Part shown: positions 26,501 to 38,900 of the stretch, piece by piece
Numbering within the stretch: position 1 is the stretch's first letter
Layout of the letters: every line of letters begins with the position of its first letter
Assembly (NCBI RefSeq): GCF_037975245.1
Contig: NC_092583.1
Span: 15,229,264 to 15,293,263 of the forward strand
Length of the DNA: 64,000 nt
Reading direction: 5' to 3'
From: Apostichopus japonicus
Taxonomy: Eukaryota; Echinodermata; Holothuroidea; Aspidochirotida; Stichopodidae
Program-made: the position numbers and the translations under genes
Notes under the pieces: model-generated
Databases searched by the model: none
Seen by the model: the letters and a program-made list of their open reading frames with translations, nothing else
Told to the model about the DNA's origin: nothing

Positions 26501-29500
26501 CACTCTAAGCCCCGCCCACTCATTAATATTCATGATATTAGCACCAAAATAAATAGGGATCGTCTACTCATGATGGGTAACCTATGTACCAAGAATGAGA
26601 TCAATCCACCTTGGGATTGCTGAGAAAACCTAATTTCAAGCTTTTTTGCGAAAAACAACACTTAGCCCCGCCCCTCATGAATAATAATGAGATTGGACAA
26701 ACTGTCACCATATTCATATAGAGGACTTTCCTCTTGTACCACCAAACTAAGTTCCATGAAAATTGAACTTACGGTTGCGAAGATATTGACATTTGTTGAA
26801 AATCACTCTAAGCCCCGCCCACTCATTAATATTCATGATATTAGCACCAAAATAAATAGGGATCGTCTACTCATGATGGGTAACCTATGTACCAAGAATG
26901 AGATCAATCTACCTTGGGATTGCTGAGAAAACCTAATTTCAAGCTTGGCGTCACACACACACAGACACACACACGCACATACACACACACACACGCACAC
27001 ATGACCGCATAGATTCCTACGGCTAACGCCAAGGAATCAAAAACAGAAAATTATATCTTGTCACCTCTTTCTTTGCTTTGCTCCAATTCAATTCTTGTCC
27101 CATGATATCAGAGATTCTGTGAAGTGCTTCCTCGGTTGCTTGAACGTTGAGGAATGCCAAGCGGGTTCTGCGGGCGATGACATCGATGACTGTCTGGGCA
27201 TACTCCTTCCTGACTGCGTAAACTACCTATTGACAAATATCAAGTCAAAGAAATGGACGCTTATAAACTCAACTTTCATTCCCCTTAAAAATATAAAAAT
27301 AAATATATAAATGAAAAAAATTCAATAAAAAAAATCATTCAATAAAAAAAATAAATAAAAGTTAAGATCCAATATGGATGACATAGTCAGTTTACAAAGG
27401 TCTACAGGAACTACAGGAACAGAAAGTCTACAGGAACAGGAAGGTTACACGAACAGGATATGTAGACAAGATTTATATCTGGCCTCTGAACTTCCTGCTA
27501 CCCAACCTAATATGAAGTAATTAGCACAGCGGGCCACAAACTTTTAGACCCACAAACCAGGACCTTCCATGAGGACTGAGCCATGACCCACTTGACAACC
27601 TTTCCTTAGAATCAATAATCAGAAATGTAAAAATAACTAGCTTGTACTATGGACTTGATGTTATACATTACTAAAAGAACAGACATTTTCCGTCATCTGG
27701 AAATATGGTGCAATTCACCAGCTTCTTTTCGCGAGCCAATTTAACCACCATATATGTTATGACTGTCATGCTACGACTTCTAGCTTGTCGACTACTGGCA
27801 GAAATAATGTGGAAAAAATCTTGCTTGTTAAGCTTGGACATCTATTTCCCAGATAGCTTACCCATGAGGCTAGTTAATTTCTCCTTTATGAGAAAGTGAT
27901 GAAATCAAGAAGACTGTTCATAAGACAGGACGGAGACTTGCAATGTGTTTTGCGACAAATAATTACACGAGACGTACAAACTGTTACCTCTGCTTCAATG
28001 TAGGGAAAGTCTTGTGCTAGTCGTGTTCCGACTACCGGCCATCGTTTCCCAGTCAGCATAGCCATCTTGGCAACTTCAAACGCTTTGTCACCGTAAGTGT
28101 TGGAGAGATGTTGTGCTACCTAAAAAAGGCATCAAAATGTTAAAGAAATGACCTTGCAAACTGTAGTAGTAATATAGAAAATGCTGAGATATGAATATCA
28201 TCCATTACCAATCATAAGTTGAGGGCAATTTAAAACTTTAGGAACAGCTTCTGCGAGGCTTCTACAATTATAATAAATACATAGGCCCTGAAGTAACCCA
28301 CAACACTAAACGAGCTGAAATATATTTCAGAGATTTGATTGCCCTAATAAATTGTCATATTTGCTGTTACATTACCACAGCTAATAACAATCCTTGAATA
28401 TTTTCTACCGGGTTGTGAAAAATTCTTTTATTGAACCCGTTCAAGCAGATTGTCATGTCTCAATAAATATAAATAAAACTTTTCAATATAAATAAATGAT
28501 AAATAGTTGTTCTTCAACTCCCCCCCCCCATCCACTCCCTTCCAAAAAGCACTTAGTCAAACATTAGCAATACCAAATTGACAATATGACAACTCTGTAG
28601 ACAATTTTGTGTATTTAATTTATAAATCCTTAACCCATACAAAATCTTTCAAATGTCATTTTTATTCATACAAACCTCATTTTCTAACCCAAAATCTTGC
28701 ACCAGTCGTATGAAGCTAGCTGGACCCCAGCCGTGACCACCCTCTAATATGAGGCCATCCGTAAGAGAATCATTCCGAGGTTCCAATCCACAGGTCTCCA
28801 CTGCAGCATCCATTGTATCCTTGGCCATACTTCTGTAAGTTGTCCACTTACCACCTAATGAAAAAAAAAAAATTGATATCAAATCTATGGATTCATTGTA
28901 TTTAATGAAGCTCATTTGTATTTGTTTGTATTATGCTCACAATTGACCATACTTAAACACCCTCATAGACGGGTGGGTGTCTCACCGAGCCCATATTTAA
29001 CGCCAAAATTGCAAACTTTGAAAACATTTCATTATTCTGTTTCAAGTTTTATCCTCACCTGCAATCGTGACCAGTTTATTTTGAGATATATCTATGATGT
29101 GGTTCCTGGCTACTGACTGGGTGTCTGTGGCCTTAGGGTTGATCACCAACGGTCTTATTCCACTCCAGGCAGCAAGCACGTCACCTCTACGAACTGGATC
29201 AGTCATAAGAGAAAGGATCATAAATAAACATCATATTTAAAAGAATATAACACCTGCACTTCCTTCTAAAACGTCTAAAGAAATATCTTACCACTAAATC
29301 TGATTTAGAAGGTGTCGGATGAAACAACAGCCACCACACGAAGCTTCTTCACAAATCTGTCACAAATAAGCTTGGAGGATTTTACTTTTTCAAATTTTAT
29401 GACATACCTTGCTTATATTCCTTTGTTTCATGTCTGATCTACATCCACAAAGTATGTATATGCAGAATTAATACAAAATTTGCTATATGAAAAGTTTAAA

Positions 29501-32500
29501 TAATTTATTAAACAAACAATATAAGACCCTGTGTCAAAATTAAGAAAGCTGCCGTTGCTGCAGGAATGCTGCACTAGCAAGGTTGAACCAATGGATTGTC
29601 AGCAGCCTGGCTGCAGGAATGCTGCACTAGCAAGGTTGAACCAATGGATTGTCCAGCAGCCTGGCTGCAGGAATCCTGCACTAGCGAGGTTGAACTAATG
29701 GATTGTCCAGCAGCCTGGCTGCATGAATGCTGCGGGCCACCAGCTTCTGGTCTTTGGTGTCTCATATATCAAACACTATTGACGAGTGGAAACATTTAAA
29801 AATTCTAGTAGTAACAAACTGAACTTACAGCAACATGCAATAAAAATTAAAACCTGTATGAAATGACCAATAAAATCTTTATTTAAACATCCAAAATGTA
29901 ATGAGTGATGGAAAGCTCCATCCAAAGCTTGTCTAAATCCATTCTAATAATTGCATCATTTACACGAGCAGAAAAACCGACAGATAGACACCAGTCAATC
30001 AATCACTGACCAACCTTCACTAAATATCAAATATTAATAAACATACCCATGATATCTTTACTCAGATAATCTTTAATCTCCTTCAGGATAAACTGGATGT
30101 CTTTCTCGGTGGGGGTAGGGTAGTCTGTCAGATCACAGGGGCTATCAGTGGTTCCTGCAATTGTCAGATTCTGCCATGGGAGGAAGAAGATGACCCTCCC
30201 ATCACTAGTAGAGGGATCAAGTAACCCCATAGATGTAGGACTGAGGATAGAAATGTACATATACACCATTGCATTAAAATGTGACAACAAAGTTTGCTTA
30301 AAGTACTGCTTCCGATCCAGAGAAACTAAGAATGTAATGAAGTTTAAAATCAAGATTACCCCTGACCAGAATTCACCTTCTGTACAAAGTAGCCCCTGGT
30401 TCACTACCTTTTCAGTGTGTCCATGGTCTACAAAAGTGCAAACTGGGCTCAACTGGCATTAACTTTTGTATAAATTTACTCACTATGATGCACAGAACTA
30501 AACTGTTGCACGTATCACTTATTTTTGCTGTATATTCTTGCTTGTAGTCGAGAGTGATTGAGGAATGGGCATAGCTAAGTGTTAAACGATGGCTCCTTCT
30601 TTAATATTTCTCAGAAAAGAGTCTGAACAAGGAAGGTGGAGTCTGGGGGGGGGGGGTGGAGTGCAGGGGGTGATAATGATTGTGTTTGCAAGTCACTCAT
30701 AAGTAAAGGAATGAGTTCAGACAGTTCTAACAGGTTGTGGTGTGCAGGGCCGGAGGGGGAGTGTGGGGGTTCCTACACCCTCTCTCTATCTTAAATCTTT
30801 CTCTGTCTTTGCTTATAGCAGTACTACGGTTATTACCTGTAGTACTCTGGTAAGACAATATGCACCCCGGCACTGGGCAGGCAGATCTTCTTTACATCAG
30901 GGTCAGCCATTTGACGAATACGGTCTGTGTAAGGACCTGTAGCATTCACTACACACTTGGCCATGACATTGTATTCTTTACCTGGTAATCAGAAAGTAGT
31001 AAACTTGAATGAGTTCCAACTGGTGTCGGTGTTTAATTATGTCCCATATATGACAGACTAAATGCTGAACTTTGTTTTAAGATATTCAGGTATACTATCT
31101 AAGTTTCAGCTGACTAATTCATTAAGTGCTGCATTCCCTCAAGTAGTTAATGTCATGTGTTGTTCATGTTATGCGTCATGTGGAGTAAGATTATGAGACA
31201 ACAGTTACCTTACATCGCATTTTGAACCAAAGGAGTCTTTCTTGAAGAGATCCTGAGAGCCTTTTTTTACAACAGGTGATTGTGTAGTGGTGATATTGTC
31301 TTTCAATCAATCAATCATTCATCCATCAAGGAATTTATATTATGTCTAATATCAAATATCCTAGAAATGTCCAGTTGTGCTTAGAGTCAAGAAATACTCT
31401 TGGGGGGAAATTAGTCTTACATTTCCATTCAAAAGTGATGACATTTGGAGGAGTGTTGATGTTTTGATGTTAGTTGGAACTTGAATATTTCAAAGATCAG
31501 AAGCTGCTAAACAACATAATCAAATACAAGGCAAGCTGCTGACATATAGCTTGGTCACATACCTGACACTCTGTCGAGAAGCACCGCCCCTCTAATTTCC
31601 TCCTCTCCCTCCTCGTTCTTCATCTTAATGAGACGGAGCACCTCCATGTGGTTGGCGATGGTCGCCCCCATCCTAGCAGCTGTCAAGGCTATTGCAATAT
31701 TCATTCTGGCATCATTATGCTGTCCTGTATAAAATTATCATATTTTAGTCATATTTGTGAATTTGATATAATCAAGCAAAGCTTGTTGGATCTATGAAAA
31801 TGCGCACATGTGAACATTGAACACATTGACCATGTGAACACACATGTGACCAGTGAACACACTGACCATGTGAACACTGATCATGTGAACACACATGTGA
31901 CCAGTGAACACACTGACCATGTGAACACACATGTGACCAGTGAACACATTGACCATGTGAACACACATGTGACCAGTGAACACATTGACCATGTGAACAC
32001 ACATGTGACCAGTGAACACATTGACCATGTGAACACACATGTGACCAGTGAACACATTGACTATATGATTCAGAAACTTACCATCATAATAAACAATGGC
32101 TCCACATAATTTTTTCTTCTTCAACATGGGGAATTGCTCCAAAGCTCTGGACTTTGATAAAAAGTAACTCGATCGCAAATTCTGAGTCCCAGCTACAAAG
32201 TCGTACATCTTAATGCCTGCCCAGTAATACGGGACCTGCCATAATCTGAAAAGTGCAAAAGTTTAAAAGTTGATAAACAATAATTGCTTCTGTGAGTCTG
32301 TCATGCTTTAGCTCTACCTCCTAAGAGTAATTTCCTCACTTGATCAAGATATGTACATTAACATGAGTGGCCGATATCCCCCCCCCCCCCATGGTGTCCA
32401 TGAAGTTATGTTAGACTTAAACGTAATAAAATATGATAATATGATGCTATTTATTTGTTTTCCGTCTTTGAATCATTGGTCATTTTGTTTTTGTTTATTT

Positions 32501-35419
32501 TGTGATGAGGATACATGACATGAATAAAAGACGCGATGAAAGATTTATTTTACAAGGTTACTCCTTCACAAAGTGTTTAATTTTTGCTAGCAAGGAGCAT
32601 AACTACCCCTGGGTTTACGCTACACAAGATATTTCTTACAGTTACACTAACATTTGTATTAATGGTATAAACAGCCAAAGAATTAAAACTCTACTACATT
32701 CAAAAGGGAATCTTCAAGCTGGATGTAGAAAATATATATGTACTTCTGAGAAATGTCTACATTTTTTAATATGTATCTTTCCATTTTACCATGTTGATTT
32801 CCAATTCTGCAGTCTTCTCCTATCAACCTCCCCAACCCCCCACCCCCCCTCCCTGCACTTTCCTTTCTAATCTACTATGGCATGAAAGCTAACTATACGT
32901 ACTTGTACACAGGCAACATGATAGGCAGGGGGTAAGAAAGGTGTGGTGCTATCTCCAGTAAGTTAGCTCGCTCGTGGAGAGCTTCCCTCACAAGTTTGTA
33001 CTGTAAATGAACCAAACACAGAAATAAGGATAATTTAATGATCACACACACAAACACACATAAAGAAAACTATACACAAAACCAATTTCCACCTGGTCTA
33101 TCAACACAACACCCAACCTTACTCGCAACAATGAAGAAATCAGTGTTCAGTTTTAAGAACATTAAACACTGAGCAGCTAAATAAATATTATTAAATAATC
33201 TCATATGAAGACGTCCCAGCCAAAAATAAGAAGGTAAGCCGTTTCGTGTATTTATCAGGCATGTATGGTTCACTAAAAGTATCAAATCTGATATGAAAGG
33301 GTTTAAATCAAATGAAAGGTGTTTAATGCACATACTGTATTCAAAATCTGTGTTACCCTGTCCTTATCATCCTAGTGCCAAAATAAGGGCCAATTTGGTA
33401 ATCAAACCATCAACATTTACTGGCCTTGAAATACCTCCTGTTAGAACACAGAAGGTTGCAAAAGCTGACTAATATGACCACCAAGGTCAAAGTTCAAGAT
33501 GTTGTCTTTTAAAGGCCAATCAGAATGTAACATGTGATTCCAGGAGTTTTATACCTGGTCGTAATCAAAGCCCATTATTGCTTTTTGCAGGTACCTCACA
33601 CCTCCATGTACAAGTTTGGTGCTACGGCTGCTTGTGCCGCTGGAAAAGTCATACTTCTCAACCAAGGCTGTCTTCAATCCTAAAAATGATAAGTACAGAG
33701 AAGTAGTATGAATAAGATAAATTAATCATGTTTAAAGCGGAGGAGAAAGCGAAGTAGCAAAAGAAGAATTTGGCCAACTTGTTTATTGATTGGTACCTGA
33801 GTTTGTTTTAAAGGATTGGACAATGAAATTGCTACAATTGAAATCCTTCATGTTTTTTGGGGTTTTTTTGGCCACATTCTCCTGGAGTCATGTATCCATA
33901 TGGACATTATATTAAATGGATTATATAATCCATTTAGTATAATGTACGAACAAAGAACTATGTGTATATATTACTTGCCATGGAACTGCAGGACAGAACC
34001 ACAGACTGGCATCAACTTTCAACATAGACTTAAAGTGATACTGTTCAATAGACTAAAATTATGCAATAAAAGGAAATAACAGGCTTGAAAGTGATATCTG
34101 TTGCTGCATAGAATGGCTTAACAAACACCAGGTTTTACTTTAGGGAGATAAACTTGTGTTAGTGCTAAACAACAAGGCAAAACAGTCAAACACCACATGC
34201 AGGGATGTAAGTGCAGCCCAAAATAAAATACGGAAAACTATTCGGAGACCCCAGGTGAATGCCGTCCTAACACATCCTACTCCTAGCTCTGACTACTTAC
34301 ACACTATCGTTATGTTAGGCTAGCTCAAAAGTATTAGCGCTAACACATCCTACTCCTAGTTCTGACTACTTACACACTATTGTTATGTTAGGCTAGCTCA
34401 AAGTTACGAAAACGTCGCAGCGAACTCCAAAATAAAAAACAGTCTCACATTCGAATGCGATCACGAATATCAACTACCATATATGCGTATCCCGTAGATT
34501 TCCGCCGCTCACAAATATCACAAGCGTTAATTCCGAAACTTATGTCGAGCACCAGCAGTTAAGAAGATGTGAATTAGGCAAGGTTTTTCAACGACAGAAA
34601 TGAGCTATGGCGATTTGAAGTTCGCAAGTACGCAACGATGTTCACATGGCACAATGTTGTACATTGCAATGCGATGTGTAACAGGAAATGGTATTTTGGT
34701 TGATCGATGAGTGAAAATTGAAGTTAGCTTGCTGCAACGGGCCAGGCATTTTTGCCGCGTTGTGTCTTTGATATTCGTACAATTTTGTGGAAACTTTAAT
34801 GGAATTTAAAAAAATCCGGATTTCCGTAAAAATACGGAAGACTTACATCCCTGCACATGCACTTAGTAACAAAGGGAACAGTTGCTTACCCCTACTGACA
34901 GCATCCAGGGCTACCCCACATCCTGTAGCACCCCCACCAATAACCAAGACATCATACTCTAGCGTACTCTGTAATGTCTGAATCTGTTGGGCTCTCGAAG
35001 GTAAAGGTGAACTTCGAAAATCGGCAGAAATTACATGTGCTTGTCGACTCTGAAAATGTAAAGTGACAAAACTACAAAGTTGAAGCAAACACCATTTCAG
35101 GTATTAATATGAACCAATATCACACACTGAAACATAGTTAATCAAATTAAAGCATCTCTAAAAATCATTGAGTTGATTTTTGAAAGAATGGATAAACCTG
35201 CAATAATTAACTTGGTATCTGGTGCAAGTCATAGAAATTCTACCAGCTAATATATGGCACAGTATGGCCGAGTACTTATGAATAAATACAGGAATAACCA
35301 CTCACCTTACTTAATCTATCTTTATTTCTAAGTGAGAAGAAGTAACCTGTGGTGACAGCAGTTACACCCACAAGGGCACCACCCACCAGTAGTCTACGAA
35401 GTCGAGCTCTTAACACCAT
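23387..35419 (-). CDS. GPD2: Mitochondrial FAD-dependent glycerol-3-phosphate dehydrogenase, complete, 15 coding exons
   Basis: Oxidises glycerol 3-phosphate to dihydroxyacetone phosphate at the outer face of the inner mitochondrial membrane and passes electrons to ubiquinone. Exons in order: 35306-35419, 34890-35049, 33555-33679, 32903-33000, 32082-32245, 31563-31724, 30837-30981, 30047-30240, 29059-29193, 28676-28854, 27988-28119, 27065-27226, 25103-25288, 24217-24315, 23387-23500. All phases agree, giving 722 aa (human 727). Residues 1-38 form a basic plus hydrophobic mitochondrial N-terminus. The FAD-binding [10 protein letters not shown] lies at about 74-83, followed by [47 protein letters not shown] and [11 protein letters not shown]. 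The C-terminus has two EF-hands, and the last residues (IPTDRSGGG) match the vertebrate tail. An in-frame TAG lies upstream of the ATG, and an acceptor at 35443-35444 indicates a separate 5' UTR exon. All introns are GT-AG. Calcium control through the EF-hands is known for the family and inferred here. Confidence 0.96.
24217..24315 (-). CDS. GPD2: GPD2 exon 14, canonical EF-hand
   Basis: Encodes residues 653-685. The loop at 671-682 reads [12 protein letters not shown], with Asp, Asn and Asn at positions 1, 3 and 5, Gly at 6 and Glu at 12, a full calcium-binding pattern. The partner loop in exon 13 (residues 635-646, beginning DSHGKG) has Lys at position 5 and Asp at 12 and is less typical, as in human GPD2. 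Confidence 0.95.
24348..24590 (+). mobile_element. tRNA-derived SINE in GPD2 intron 13
   Basis: A tRNA-like head with A box TAGCTCAGTGG (24356-24366) and a degenerate B box (GAGTTTGAGTCTC) is followed by an unrelated body and a 3' tail of ATAC repeats (about 24570-24590), the usual SINE layout. It lies on the strand opposite GPD2. A clear target duplication was not seen. Confidence 0.7.
26365..27050. repeat. Composite repeat with 155-bp direct repeats and a SINE-like B box
   Basis: In GPD2 intron 12. Two nearly identical 155-bp blocks (26489-26643 and 26792-26946) lie in direct orientation 303 bases apart, each carrying CTCTAAGCCCCGCCCACTCA. Shorter partial copies occur near 26376 and 26660. 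A pol III B box (GGTTCGACTCC, about 26458-26468) follows a tRNA-like anticodon arm. The right end is a CA-rich tract bounded by CTTGGCGT and ACGCCAAG (26944-27033). This looks like a multi-part dispersed repeat. Confidence 0.7.
29558..29735. repeat. 53-54-bp tandem repeat, about 3.3 copies
   Basis: Units starting at 29558, 29611, 29665 and 29719, each opening CTGCAGGAATGCTGC or a close variant. It lies in GPD2 intron 8. It gives repetitive open frames on both strands that are not genes. Confidence 0.9.
31810..32064. repeat. 36-bp minisatellite in GPD2 intron 5
   Basis: Six near-identical 36-base units (31834, 31885, 31921, 31957, 31993, 32029), with a 15-base partial unit at 31870 and a partial unit at the left end. 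The unit is a multiple of three and has no stop in several frames. The array ends 17 bases from the exon 5 donor, and the exon 5 reading frame runs straight into it. Confidence 0.93.
34200..34853. mobile_element. Non-autonomous hAT-like DNA transposon in GPD2 intron 2
   Basis: A 654-bp element with terminal inverted repeats CAGGGATGTAAGT and ACTTACATCCCTG, flanked by identical 6-bp CACATG (34194-34199 and 34854-34859). Sub-terminal inverted ACGGAAA/TTTCCGT blocks are also present. CAGGG termini are typical of hAT elements, whose usual duplication is 8 bp, so the 6-bp flank makes the class tentative. No transposase frame is present. It contains a tandem duplication (34266-34330 and 34340-34403). 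Confidence 0.75.
34890..35049 (-). CDS. GPD2: GPD2 exon 2, FAD dinucleotide-binding motif
   Basis: Encodes residues 39-91, including the first beta strand and glycine loop of the Rossmann fold ([13 protein letters not shown]), which contacts the FAD pyrophosphate. The exon ends after one base of a Gly codon, completed by exon 3 to give GLKTALVE. A 654-bp transposon-like insertion begins only 36 bases beyond its donor. Confidence 0.95.
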
Positions 35420-36429
35420 TGTGTATTGAGATTCCTAGACACCTGGAAAAAACAAGGAAAAACACAGTATACAGTAAATTCACTACAAAGTAAGTCATTG
35501 AATTGGCTTCAAAGTTACTCGCCTCAACTACATTACAACATTGGTTTTACCATCTAGAGATATGGACTGGAAACTGTAAACCCTCAAGCTATTCCTACAG
35601 TATTTTGTATAAATCACAGAGGGCAAATTAATGAATGAAAATGTTCATTCAAAGTGGTGGTTGTCACTCAATATTTTGTGTTCAAAGTGATAGAGACTTG
35701 AAATCATTTGCATTAACTATTTCTTCTTGGGTGATCCTATACCTACTTGTTTTGTGCATTTTCCTGGCGCAACACTAAACCGTATAGGATTTTGTTTACA
35801 GTGGAGAGGTTGCTTAGAGTGCATGTGTTAAGTGAACTCAAAATGTACAGCAATTATCTCAACTCATACAACTCTGAAACTATTCTATTGTTAAGGGAAA
35901 AGATTTTCATTGTTAATCATTAAGAATAATTGAGGCAACCTTTTTAAGCAGGCATAATGAGTATACTGTAAGCCTAAACAGCAGGATCAAGTTCCACACT
36001 GAATTTAAAATTGAGTTGTGTGAGAATATTTGCTTTTGTGATGCCCAGTAGATCTTGTCTTGTCCAGTTATACTTGCTATAACAGCCTAAATAACTAGAC
36101 TTGTGACCTAAACTGGTGCAGTGCATGTTATGACACAGAATTTACAGCATACTCTGCACTTCTCCAACACACAGCTTATATTTTGCTGGAGCCAAAGTCA
36201 AGGTGGGGAAATCACTAGGCTACTAAATAGTAGGGCCTTAAGTTAGGCTACTTCACAAATGCTTTTTGCTAATGACACATCTCCCTAATGGAGCGATGGG
36301 GTATTCATCATTAGATAGACCTAAACATTATAAATATAAGCCGTTATAATTTATGCTTTCAGGAACGACATATTTTCCTTGCTCACACTCACAGGATAGT
36401 TTATGCTGGAGTGTGTGTTGCTGGGGGAC

Positions 36430-36799
36430 TTAAAGGGTGTGAAGACTCGCCCAAAAAGAAACGTCTAATGCCGGTAATCTGACCTAGTTTCGAATGAGGT
36501 GTAACAGCAGTGTTAGACACCACCATCGATCCTAGAAAATACACACACAGCTTGCTACCGTCGGTAATTAGACACTATAGTGTACAGTCAGTACATACGG
36601 CTGCGGCCAATACCCACAGCACAGTGTATTAATGATACAGCGATGGACATCTCAGGTCCAGCTAAAGATAACAAGGTATCACATTTCATTACTGTCTGCA
36701 TTTTGGAGCGACACAGAGAAAACGTCACTAGCAAGCAATAGAAAGTTAACTTTTTCAGATGGCCGCACACGGTTTGGGGCGAGTCTTCAATGCCTTTAA
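36430..36799. mobile_element. MITE copy 1, TTAA-flanked
   Basis: A 370-bp element with ends AAAGGGTGTGAAGACTCGCCC and, inverted, AAAGGCATTGAAGACTCGCCC, and TTAA at both boundaries. The same sequence recurs at 38617-38900. TTAA flanks suggest a piggyBac-like family, but part of the TTAA could belong to the inverted repeat itself. There is no coding capacity. Confidence 0.75.
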
Positions 36800-38318
36800 A
36801 TCATTATTATTACTACTGTAGGGGAAGAACTATCTTTTACTGGAGTTTAAGTCAAGAAGGTAAATTATTTTGACTTGGCCTCCACCATAAAAACAGGAAT
36901 TTCTTAAAGGTTGGTTATACTATATAGTGCAAGTATAACTGTACCAATACCATTATGACACACCTTCGCAAGCGGAAAGCTATTAGCCTACCCGATTCCC
37001 CACTCCCAGTAGCCTAACCGAACACGCGAACAGATCTAACGTTAATAGTAGTACTGACTACTAGCTTAGACCTTTGGTTTAGGCCTAACGTTAGACTTAT
37101 AAAGACAAATAAAGCAGAGTTCCTCGGAACAAAATTTAATTATCGCATTTAAATTTTAAGCATAACAGGGTCAAAGACCTAGAAAATATTTACATTTCCG
37201 CACTGAGAACAAGATGATGCAAGAGAGGACTATCGGTACGGTGTGTCGCGCCCAGGATTAACATACGTTAGCCTGTTGGAAGCTAGCAGCAGCAACTAAC
37301 ACTAGTAAGGACACCAACGATGTTCCAAAACAACGGCCATGTGCGCAAGCACGTTTTATTATTATTATTATTATTTTTGTACCACTGATATGTGTACTCA
37401 GTGGATTCTACCCTGGTGTCCGGAATAATACCAGAAAAGAGACGAGACCCTCCTCTTTCACGTACTTTAGTTCTACTATCGATAACAAAACTGATATCTT
37501 GACTAAAAACGACCATATACATTTTATCACTATTTCAAATTCGAAAACATCTTCAATTCGAACAAACAAGCCTAAATATATAGATCTTTGTGTCTTCGTT
37601 TGGTGGCTGCTAGCTTTAAACCGATGAGGCTTGGATCTGTTTGCCAGGGCTGTTCCTGGCGAAAAATGTCCAATCTGCTGTTTTGCTCCCTGACAGCTGC
37701 TAGCTTCAAACCGAGCAGCTGAGTTATTGTGTGATTGCGTTAGATCCCAACGTGCGCTTGTTTGGTGTTTGTCTGGCTGTGATGTTTGACCCTCTTTCAC
37801 CGTTCTTACCCGTAACGTGGACGGATCTTACTAAATTTGTATACAGTATCTCTATGTGACTATTTTGGATGCACCAACAGTGAGCAAATATTTTTTCTTA
37901 TCTTTTTAGTAAAATAATTAAGATTACGCAGAAATAGGTCACCTAGCCTAAATCGCATAAATTATGGTCTCATACTAGTAGTAGTAGTAGGCTAAGTAAA
38001 ATCATGCCAGCCATGCATGCCTTCAGCAGGGTTTGTAATTTCGCGGGTCGGAAATAGCTTAAGTAAAACATCCAACAACTAGTTACGGCAAACCGATGTC
38101 TTTTGGAAATATTCCAGTGTTAGGCTGTAAATTAAAATACTAACAACAATGTGGCTTATGTAGACAAGTTTCTAGACTGTTTCATTACCAAGGCTTATAA
38201 ATCCAGTGTGACAAATATGCTTGAGTAATTAGATTGACCCCTGTTAAAAACCAGAAGAATTAAAGCACACACGTCTACAAATTATAAAATCAATAACATT
38301 CTTGTATCAATTGATAAA

Positions 38319-38521
38319 GATAATCTAATCCCAACAAAAAGTGATAACACAAGAAGTAAACATGATCTTAACTTCCAAGTTCCTTATGCTAGAAAGAATT
38401 TATATAAATATTCCTTCTCCCCCACACCTTAAAAGATTGGAATGCTTTGCCAGACATTGTGCATGCATTGAGTCTAGACTGTTTCAAAGATAAGCTTCCT
38501 AACTCTTGTCTTGTTAACTAA
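38319..38521 (+). mobile_element. LINE reverse transcriptase C-terminal relic, frameshifted
   Basis: The first frame (38319-38432) ends in a stop after a FQVPYARKN.. YKYSF-type segment. A second frame, shifted by two, continues DWNALPDIV, then SLDCFKDKL and stops at 38521. This is the usual end of non-LTR (CR1/L2-like) reverse transcriptase proteins, where a WNxLP motif is followed by a FK..L helix. The frameshift and internal stop mark it as dead. Confidence 0.7.
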
Positions 38522-38616
38522 TAACTTTTTCTCTTACTCATACTTTGTAGAGCTCAGTTGGCGTTTATGTACGTGCTCTAGTAGGATTTTTGCTGACAGT
38601 CAGATTCAACATTTCT

Positions 38617-38900
38617 TTAAAGGGTGTAAAGACTCGCGCACAAAGAAACGTCTATGCCGGTAATCTGACCTAGTTTCTAATAAGGTGTAACAGAAGTGTT
38701 AGACACCACCATCGATCCCAGAAAATATAGAACATAGCAGCAATGGACATCTCAGGTCTAGATAAAAGATAACAACGTATCACGTTTCATTACTGTCTGT
38801 ATTTTGTAGGGGCAAGAAGAAAACTTCACTTGCAAGCAACGGAAAGTTAACTTTTTCAGAGCGAGGCACGCGGTTTGGGGCGAGTCTTAAATCCCTTTTA
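38617..38900. mobile_element. MITE copy 2
   Basis: A 284-bp second copy of the element at 36430-36799, in the same orientation, with the same ends (AAAGGGTGTAAAGACTCGC and GGGGCGAGTCTTAAATCCCTTTT). It lacks an internal segment of about 85 bases present in copy 1. It begins 96 bases after the LINE relic. Confidence 0.75.

Noticed and set aside
31772-32109. Possible repetitive protein in the 36-bp array
   Set aside because: Lies in a GPD2 intron with a good donor and acceptor on each side; the open frames result from the 36-bp unit.
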